Source: Culex pipiens pallens
Lineage: Eukaryota > Arthropoda > Insecta > Diptera > Culicidae
Direction: 5' to 3'
DNA: 64,000 bases
Assembly (NCBI RefSeq): GCF_016801865.2
Contig: NC_068938.1
Coordinates: 82,100,886 to 82,164,885 of the forward strand
Shown here piece by piece: positions 57,241 through 64,000 of the stretch. Both the position numbers and the translations under genes were made by a program. Numbering within the stretch: position 1 is the stretch's first letter; every line of letters starts with the position of its first letter. Below the pieces are notes generated by a model, which worked only from the letters and a program-made list of their open reading frames with translations, ran no database searches and was not told where the DNA came from.

Positions 57241-58239
57241 CCCTCTACAACCCAACCCCGCCTCTAGGTGGGATTCCATCTAAAAAATCGACAAAAATCA
57301 ATTTTTTAATCAATTTTTGATTTTTAAAAAGCATTGGAAAGAAGAGCTCAGGGTTGAAAGTGGGACTTGTTTTATGTGACTTTGCCAATGTTTTATAACT
57401 TTCATTTTTCCTGGGTCAACTTTAGCTGTGTTTTTCACTAACATTTTCTATATTTCAAGTATAAATAACTTACAGTATTTTTTGTAATGTCCTAGCCTAT
57501 GCCTCTACGCATTTTTAAGAGCGAGTTTTTCACCAGTCTGTCACAGGTCGTATCGTGTAATCCTCGGAAAATTCCACGTTAGTTTAAGGTGTTGTAGTTG
57601 TAAATTAGATTTTAAAAATAATAAAATAGAATATCTCAAAAAAAATGTTTACTCAGTGATTAATACGTCAAATGATGTATCAAGTAGGCGAATATCTGTT
57701 TGAATCCGAATCCGACAAATTGTTTGTTTATTTTTTTTTCACTTTCAATGGCATTTTCCCAACATATTTATAACTCCAATATTTCAAACTTACGTGGAAT
57801 TTCCTAAGGATTTCGATTATGTCAAAATTAAGACCAAAAAGTGTTGGCCTACAGGACAAAAGCACTCCTCGATGCGACCTCTAGAAAAAAAAAAAAAACC
57901 GAGCATATTCTACAAAAACTGGCTCTTAAACTATTTGAATGATAATGGTATCACTCTATAGGTAAAAAAATACAAAACAAGCAAAATAAAAATTGAAAAG
58001 TGGCTGTAAAAGCATTAAAAAACTAATTAGGCAAAAGATAATGATAGGAGGTGGTAGGATAAGCCAAAGACTTTCGAAATCAGACCAAACTATACAAGAT
58101 AAATGAAAATTAAAATACTAAAAATTAAACAAAAAAAATAGAAAACAAGGCAGGTAAAGCTTTCCGTATAACAAAATGATTAAAATGACCTTCTGAACAC
58201 GGAAAATATAAATATTCAAAAAAATTGGGCCTTAGAGGG
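57241..58239. mobile_element. TTAA piggyBac-like MITE, copy C, carrying another TTAA MITE
   Basis: CCCTCTACAACCC at the left and 'tagaggg' at the right, with TTAA at 58240-58243 (the left one is lost). It has the same interior order as copy A, including 'gcctatgcctctacgca'. The copy is split at 57519-57925. Confidence 0.8.
57519..57925. mobile_element. 407-bp TTAA-flanked MITE nested in the piggyBac-like MITE
   Basis: GAGCGAGTTTTT and AAAAACTGGCTC ends are inverted with one mismatch. TTAA lies at 57515-57518 and 57926-57929. Its ends differ from those of the host element, so it is a separate family using the same target. Confidence 0.8.
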
Positions 58240-58384
58240 TTAAATTTACTATAAAATGGAATGTTGCTCGATTTTTGACAGATTAGTTAGGCCGTTGCAA
58301 ATATTTTTTTACGTTTATGTCCCTCGGCTCTGACCAAAGTCAAGGGGGGAGGGCAAACAAATTTTTAAACAACTCTAGGTTTCA

Positions 58385-58985
58385 ACATTTGGATGAAAAA
58401 AGTGTTTTAAAATGCATTTTACACGCGTCCAGTTGCTTTCCAATCATTAGTTTTCAAAATATCGAGGTATTGACGGATTTTTTTTTTTTCGTGGGACTGT
58501 ACATTGGTATTTCATGAAAATTTAAAATGTTTTCAAAGGAGTTCAAACATGCTAAATATGATTATAAACGCAGGAAAAGTCATTTTAACTGGTTTTCAGT
58601 TGATTAAACTTAAATTTCCATTAAAATTTGGTGGGTCTCGTGGCGCAGGGGTAGCGGCTTCGGCTGCCGATCCCGATGATGCTATGAGACGCGGGTTCGA
58701 TTCCCGCCTTATCCACTGAGCTTCTATCGGATGGTGAAGTAAAACGTCGGTCCCGGTTTCTCCTGTCTCGTCAGAGGCGCTGGAGCAGAAATCCCACGTT
58801 AGAGGAAGGCCATGCCCCGGGGGGCGTAGTGCCAATAGTTTCGTTTTTTTTTCCATTAAAATTTTGAAGTTTTTCTAACAACAATTTTTTTGCCCCCTGA
58901 TTATTCATGCCAACTTTAAAGGGAGAGGGGGTGACATAAACTATACAAATACAATGTTTTGACTTTATTTTTAGATGAGAATTCT
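58385..58985. repeat. Dispersed repeat family H, split by a SINE
   Basis: 'cgtccagttgctttccaatc' and 'ttttcaaaatatcgaggtat' lie before the SINE. 'ccattaaaattttgaagttt' and 'tgccccctgatt' follow it. The order matches 40360-40700. Confidence 0.65.
58630..58849 (+). mobile_element. 220-bp tRNA-derived SINE
   Basis: The head has A box TGGCGCAGGGG and B box GGTTCGATTCC, with a long variable-arm-like segment between. The body contains 'tttctcctgtctcgtcagag' and ends 'gtagtgccaatagtttcg' plus T run, an arrangement I recall from mosquito SINEs. The 15-bp duplication tttccattaaaattt lies at 58615-58629 and 58850-58864. Confidence 0.9.
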
Positions 58986-60060
58986 AATATGCAATCGAAA
59001 ACAACTTTACATTTTGTAATCGTGCACTGTATTCAATTTATATACACTAAAAATTGTTATTTTGTTGAAACCGTCACTGTGTTTACATTTAATAGTCATG
59101 ACCATGCTTGTCCATAAAAATAATGATAAAAATATGTTCAAAATTTTTAAATGAACCCCTGAGATTTGATATGGACGAGAATTAATGTTTTTGGACCTTT
59201 TCAAATGTTTGGGTAGATTTGAACATTTGCAAATATTTGTTCAAGAGATTGGAAAATTTAACAGTGCTTTCATTTTTAAACATTGAAAATTTATGAGTAA
59301 TATCGCCTTCTAAAAAATTTACACTATTCGTCGCCATCGTGCTAACTTGTCGTACGTGCATTTTGGGCCAAATTGAGTTAAGAACGCCATTTTGTGCAGC
59401 TCACAATGCCTCACCTTTTGACCTTCACAGATCCCCAAAATTCGATTTCAATCTTGAGATATTAAACAAAAACCGAAAAAACTCCGTGCATTTTTGTCAC
59501 TTTACATATGAAAGTAGTTTCAATCTTGTCGTGCTATGTTGTCACTCCATGAAAATTGATGTAAGTGCGACAAAAGGCCAAAGGGATTTCAGGTCAGGAA
59601 AGTCAGGATGCGTTTGACGCACGTACAAGCTAGACTACCGTAAACATTTGTAATTATAACTCGGGACTCCAGCAACCAACTTCAACCAAACTTCGGGACA
59701 ATGCACAGAATGGTCAGCCAAACAAAACGTGTTTGTTATTGTTTACATTGCGTGCTCTCGTTTTTGTATATTCAAGGTCAAACATTAAAACGCGTTTTTC
59801 TCGGAACGTCAAAATGGCGGGTGCGACAAGATAGCACGACGACGTCGTATTGATGTAAATAAACCCTCGTTTGTCTTTTGTAATGCTTTTTTTAGATTCT
59901 ATATCCCCGCAACCATTGGTCAAAACAAATTTATAGAAAATCTGATCCTTTCGAATACAAAAATCAGGGTTGTCAAGCTTGGTCATGACTTTAACGGGTA
60001 AATAAGTCACGTTATCACAAAAAAGCATATTTTAGAGGATATTTCTCGAAAACAGTGCAC
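58985..60060. other. AT-rich DNA with a possible eroded inverted element
   Basis: 'ttgtcgtacgtgca' near 59348 and 'gacgcacgtacaag' near 59618 are roughly inverted and could mark an element of about 285 bp. Frames of 65-104 codons have no domain. Confidence 0.4.
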
Positions 60061-60741
60061 GATAACGTCATGATTCGAAATCCGGACACTTAGTAGCATA
60101 TTATTTTTGTTATAGCTGGCAAAAAATCATGTAATAAGTTGGAAATGTAGAAATATCATCAGGATTTAGTATAAACAGTCAGTTTTAAGAGAATGTATGC
60201 AAAATATGTCTTTTCTAACAATTTTTCATCAGAATTTGAAAATTAAAATGACTTGTTGTGCTTCGAATCCCGGACACTGATAAAAGCTGATTCGAAATCC
60301 AGACACTTTTGCTTCGAATTCCGGACACTCGATTTTGCTTATGAATCGCACAAATTTGGACTGAAATGTTAGTGAATTGCATTCTTTAGGTCTCAAATAA
60401 GCTGTTAACATCAAAACAATCGATAGTTTATATAAAAATTTGTTAGAATTAAAGAAATCAAAAACAAAAATTTCTGCATTGCCTTCCCGGTGCTTCGGAC
60501 GCCTATGAAATATTTCAGTTGAAATGTTTCGCATTTTTGGTAAACTTATAATTTTATTTTATTTAATTGTTTTGGCATTAACTACAGCGTTCAAACAAAC
60601 TTTAAATGAAAGTTGATGTTAGAATTCATCAAATAACACAGTTTAGACATACATAATGCGAACTTATATCCAAAAAATTGATAAAACAAGTTGAAGTGTC
60701 CGGGTTTCGAAGCGTCCGGGAATTCGAATCATGACGTTATC
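60061..60741. mobile_element. 681-bp inverted-repeat element with 'cggacact' motifs
   Basis: GATAACGTCATGATTCGAA at the left is mirrored by TTCGAATCATGACGTTATC at the right. The motif 'ccggacact' or a variant recurs near 60082, 60270, 60300 and 60321 and in inverse near 60696. A TA duplication is possible but cannot be separated from the inverted ends. Non-coding. Confidence 0.75.
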
Positions 60742-61200
60742 AAAATTCATGTCAAATATTTTGTTAATGCAAATTTAATTTCACAACTGATACTAATTTT
60801 CATCCACGCTTAAAAAAACAATGTTACCCCTGAATCAAACGGCGTCTAGGGCGTCGCGAGACGCGACGCATACCTTTTTTGCCGGGGCCGATTTAAAAAA
60901 AAGCCAAACTTTGAAGGTTTGTACCGAGCTCCAGGGTGCTCCAAATTTCAATGTTATATATACCAAAAGATGCGCAAGGATCTGGCCTACACGCCAATGA
61001 ATAAACGCTTTAGTGGCCAAAATGCCGCAAAAAGTGACATTTTTGTTACTGTTACGTCCAATCAAGCTCATAATTTGAATTTGGGCATTTTTGTTACACT
61101 CTAATCTATAAGTTAGTAATTTTCCAAAAAAAAAACTTTCCCATTTTTTGAGAGAATTTCTCCAACATTTTTTTTTATTCTTGATTGCTCCACTTAATTT
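60742..61200. other. No gene recognised
   Basis: A GC-balanced patch ('gcgtctagggcgtcgcgaga' near 60842) then AT-rich DNA. A 78-codon minus frame at 60835-61071 has no domain. Confidence 0.4.
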
Positions 61201-62110
61201 AAATAAAAGAATATTTTACAGCTACTTCCAACGAGCGAGGATTTCATCAAGTAACTACGATCTGCTCCCCACTATATCATTGCTATTGAACCGTCCGTCA
61301 ACTGTGACACTATGATCGATACCACATGCGTTGAACCTGGAGGTTACCTGTTCCTAACAAACCTGCACGCCTCAGCCAGACATGGCGTGGGTTCAAGTGT
61401 CCGTTTCCTCCAACACTCACCCCAGCTCAACCACAGTGACGAGAACAGCCATTCGATGTGCCAAACTCCTCCAAGATCACCGGCCTGAGGCTGCGGCCGC
61501 GGAGATCAAACCGTTGTTAGAAGAACGCCTGACCTAGATCCGACGCCGAGCTTCCAACGAGGCGTGTCAAACCACCTAATTTATGTTCTACACAACACAA
61601 CAGCACTGTTGCTGTAGCGCTTTCAATTTCTTTTACTTCATTTCACGCCCTGAAAGTTTCCATCTGCGGATGTGTATAGAATATGCGCAATGCATTGCGC
61701 CCGGCCGAGATTGAAGTGACTGAACGCTGTGGACGTCCATCGGCCGTGGTACCTGCGCTGGAACACCTTGAATAGCGGACCTACCTGCCAGGCCGATCGA
61801 GCGCGCGCTCTCGCCGGCAACCTGTGGTGAAGGAAGCAATCAATTTGCTTTTCTTGGCGCTGCTGGAACTTGCGGACTTGCGGGGAGATCATAGTTTAAT
61901 TCATTCCGAGATCTGGGTCTATCAACTCATCCCTTTGATAAAATTTTATGTCCAAAGGAGTAATTTAAGTCCTGATCACGGATTGAGTACCGTTTCAAAT
62001 GACTTGAAAAATTGAGAGCACGCAAAATGACAAGAAACCATAAGCAACTTATTACTACCTATTGGGTAACATTGTAACCCACATTCGTCCAACCCCAGCA
62101 GCAGTGTTAC
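61200..62110. other. GC-richer island, no gene recognised
   Basis: This is one of the least repetitive stretches. Short frames on both strands near 61633-61892 overlap and show no recognised domain. A decayed retroelement or a UTR is possible. Confidence 0.4.
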
Positions 62111-62145
62111 ATGTTCGATCATGCATGGTGCCTTCCTGCCCGGAA

Positions 62146-62400
62146 TCTATGACATTTCCCCGAAACCCATATTACCGAAGGGACATTTCCCCGAATGCCA
62201 CTTCCCCGAAAAGACACTTCCCCTAATTGTCATTTCCCCGAATTCCATTTACCCGAATTTGCCATTTCCCCTAATCGTCCATCCCCGAATGCCACTTTCC
62301 CGAATGGGCCACAATCCCGAATGCCACTTACCCGATTAGTCATATCCCTGAATAGTCATTTCCCTAAATGCCATTTCCCCAAACGCGTTCGGGGAAATAG
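62146..62400. repeat. Short tandem array, CCCCGAATGCCATTT-type units
   Basis: About 15 degenerate units of 15-20 bp alternate 'catttccccgaatgc', 'cacttccccgaa' and 'catttcccctaattg'. The last unit is reversed ('cgttcggggaaatagcat'). Prolines and Met-Pro repeats in the overlapping frames are artefacts of the array. Confidence 0.9.
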
Positions 62401-62409
62401 CATTTTATA

Positions 62410-62946
62410 AGAAAAAAATTGATGGCAATTTTTATCACATCAAATTACATATAATATTTCTTGAAAGGTTCGTATTGGCTCTGAATGATCAACTTTCTTT
62501 TTGGCTTCATTCAGAACAGACGTAGCATTTTTGGGGGGAAGGGGTGTTGAAAGGTTTGGTACTATTCATTCAAATACAATGAATATTGTTACAGACTTTT
62601 TTTATATATTCTCAACACAAATACTTTTTTCTTATAGACCTGATAATAATAATGCAATAGAAGTTTTGTTATTTTTTATGATTTAAAAAATATACCGTGC
62701 GATTTTCGTAGTACAGAACCCCGTTCACACTGATCATTTTATTCACATTGCTGGTTTGGGATTTGGCGAAAAGTATAATAAAAAAAACTTTAAATAAAAT
62801 TTGTACCAGCCTTATGTACCTATTTGTTCAATTTTTGGGTTTTTGAACAAAATTCGAAAAAAGACAAATTTCTTTGCAAATTTCTCAAAAACAGCATCTA
62901 ATTATGCGGTTGAATACAAATGTTAATTGAACTAAAAAAAATCTAG
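62410..62946. other. AT-rich DNA between arrays, no gene recognised
   Basis: No frame above about 60 codons and no element end. Confidence 0.4.
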
Positions 62947-62948
62947 TA

Positions 62949-63334
62949 CAGTCCAGACTCGATTATCCGAAGGCCTCGGAAAAATTTCACTTCGGATAAT
63001 TGAAACTTCGGATAATCGAATCACGAAAAAAAAAATTCGATGCCTAATTTTTTATTGTCGAGCTTAAGTATGACCCCTAAACTACGTTAAAGTGATTTAA
63101 AACTTTTAAATCCAAGATGGCGGCCAATATGGCGGTGTTGAAATATTGAAAAAATACATTTTATTATTTAATAGGCAATCGACTATTCAAATTTGACTAA
63201 AATGGGGTTGCAGAACTCAAAATTGATGTTTAAAAGAAGGAAAAAAAAGAAAAAAAATTGTTCGTGATTTGATTATCCTAAGTCCCATACAAACCTTCGG
63301 ATAATCGAGGCTTCGAATAATCGAGTCTGGACTG
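62949..63334. mobile_element. 386-bp pogo/Tigger-like MITE
   Basis: CAGTCCAGACTCGATTATCC at the left is mirrored by a right end finishing CGAATAATCGAGTCTGGACTG. Additional inverted 'ttcggataatcga' blocks lie inside. TA flanks both sides (62947-62948 and 63335-63336). CAGT ends plus TA fit the pogo group. It contains 'aagatggcggccaatatggc', also seen in fragments at 33340-33600. No transposase. Confidence 0.85.
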
Positions 63335-63349
63335 TAATTGGGTCCTAAA

Positions 63350-63650
63350 AATAAGCCTCAATTTGTGATATTATTGTTTACAACGATAAAGCTTATTTTT
63401 CTGAGTACAATGACCATTTGAACGACCGCAAAGGATTTAAAATGGATTTATAATTCAATTTTTAAAAATTCACTTCACGGCCCTTCTTGGCAGAAAAGCT
63501 CCTACTTGACAGCTCGTTCCAAGGGGACCATAGTTGATCCATCGAAAAAATGTTGTCTTGTCAATAACTTTTGTTTGCATAAAAATGAAAAAAAAATACG
63601 TTATCAGAAATGGTTTCTAACCGTTGTTCATAAAAATTGACAAAGGGCTT
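63350..63650. repeat. Dispersed repeat, partner of 1655-1925
   Basis: Shares 'acgataaagcttatttttct', 'gagtacaatgac' and 'aaaaaatgttgtc' with the left-hand copy in the same orientation. Confidence 0.7.
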
Positions 63651-63770
63651 TACTACCCAATTTACAACATTTAATCAACAGCATACCCGAAAAAGCTGTT
63701 TGTTCGGTAAAATTGAGAAAGAAAATAACTGTTAGTCATGGAAAAAGGCTTTAGCGAAAATGATGATTAG

Positions 63771-64000
63771 GGGATATGAAAATTCGGGAAAATTTAAATT
63801 TAAATAAACGGCAATTGGCGTAAGTGTCACTTCGGGGAAATGGCATTCGGGGAAATGGCCGATTAGGGGAAATGATATTCGGGGATATGGCATTCGGGGA
63901 TGTGGCTGATTAGGGGAAATGGTATTCGGGGATGTGGCCAATTAGGGGAAATGATTTTCGGGGAAATGGCATTCGGGGAAATGTCATTCGGGGAAATGAG
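63771..64000. repeat. Inverted partner array (TTCGGGGAAATGGCA units), reaching the window end
   Basis: Units such as 'cattcggggaaatgg', 'gattaggggaaatg' and 'cattcggggatatgg' are reverse complements of the units at 62146-62400. The array continues to the last base, so its full extent is unknown. Confidence 0.9.

Noticed and set aside
62121..62410. Pro-rich frames with repeated MPFP-type peptides (also at 63732-63941, minus)
   Set aside because: They come from the CCCCGAAT repeat arrays; both strands and several frames are open.

Overview
This window looks like gene-poor, repeat-saturated nuclear DNA from an insect, most likely a culicine mosquito (Culex favoured over Aedes). The reasons are the AT-rich background, very dense MITEs with TA, TTAA, 4-bp and 8-bp target duplications, several tRNA-derived SINEs, a Jockey-type LINE fragment resembling the mosquito Juan elements, and repeat phrases I associate with mosquito intergenic DNA. 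The species call is inference from memory; no host gene anchors it. I found no convincing host protein-coding gene, no rRNA, no functional tRNA gene and no CRISPR array. Almost all open frames are chance frames or translations of repeats.

Layout. 1-2350: repeat-derived DNA, with an inverted duplication (780-1008), a complete 155-bp hAT-like MITE (1480-1634) and a small inverted-repeat family. 4290-9330: a broken host repeat (here called family E) that took three retro-insertions, each with its own target-site duplication: a tRNA-SINE (4504-4822), a reverse-oriented tRNA-SINE (5188-5772), and a 2.7-kb element (5936-8634) whose 5' part is 14.6 copies of a 117-bp monomer. 9578-11254: two DNA elements, one with TA and one with TTAA duplications. 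13255-14765: a tRNA-Val-like SINE, a common mosquito repeat and a tandem duplication. 16600-17036: an inverted-repeat element. 17760-21000: a complete non-autonomous LTR retrotransposon on the minus strand (184-bp LTRs, 5-bp TSD), carrying a decayed non-LTR reverse transcriptase and a higher-order minisatellite. 22572-28100: SINEs and MITEs nested in one another, including a 1.36-kb hAT-like element. 30144-35552: MITEs, including a 248-bp family and a TTAA element. 37661-38355 and 46975-47630: foldback elements. 50548-51538: a near-perfect palindrome with 428-bp arms. 52910-54965: family E interrupted by a 947-bp TA element. 56110-56940: a 5'-truncated Jockey element cut cleanly by the second copy of the 248-bp MITE. 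57241-58239: a TTAA element inside a TTAA element. 58630-58849: another SINE. 60061-60741: an inverted-repeat element. 62146-64000: two inverted arrays of a short CCCCGAAT-type repeat flanking a pogo-like MITE.

Between these lie islands of higher complexity and GC content (about 11.3-12.6, 15.06-15.96, 17.2-17.75, 24.0-25.2, 28.5-29.5, 32.04-33.0, 35.6-37.3, 38.9-39.85, 44.16-45.66, 49.4-50.5, 55.1-56.1 and 61.2-62.1 kb). They look like single-copy non-coding DNA: possible enhancers, promoters or UTR exons of a gene with very large introns. The best hints are TATA-like sites near 24192 and 39055 and a consensus splice donor on the minus strand at 35741.

Nothing here is demonstrably a new biological system. 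The strongest candidates are the 428-bp-arm palindrome (a possible hairpin-RNA source), the monomer-repeat retroelement, and the insertion stratigraphy, which the target-site duplications date in relative order.
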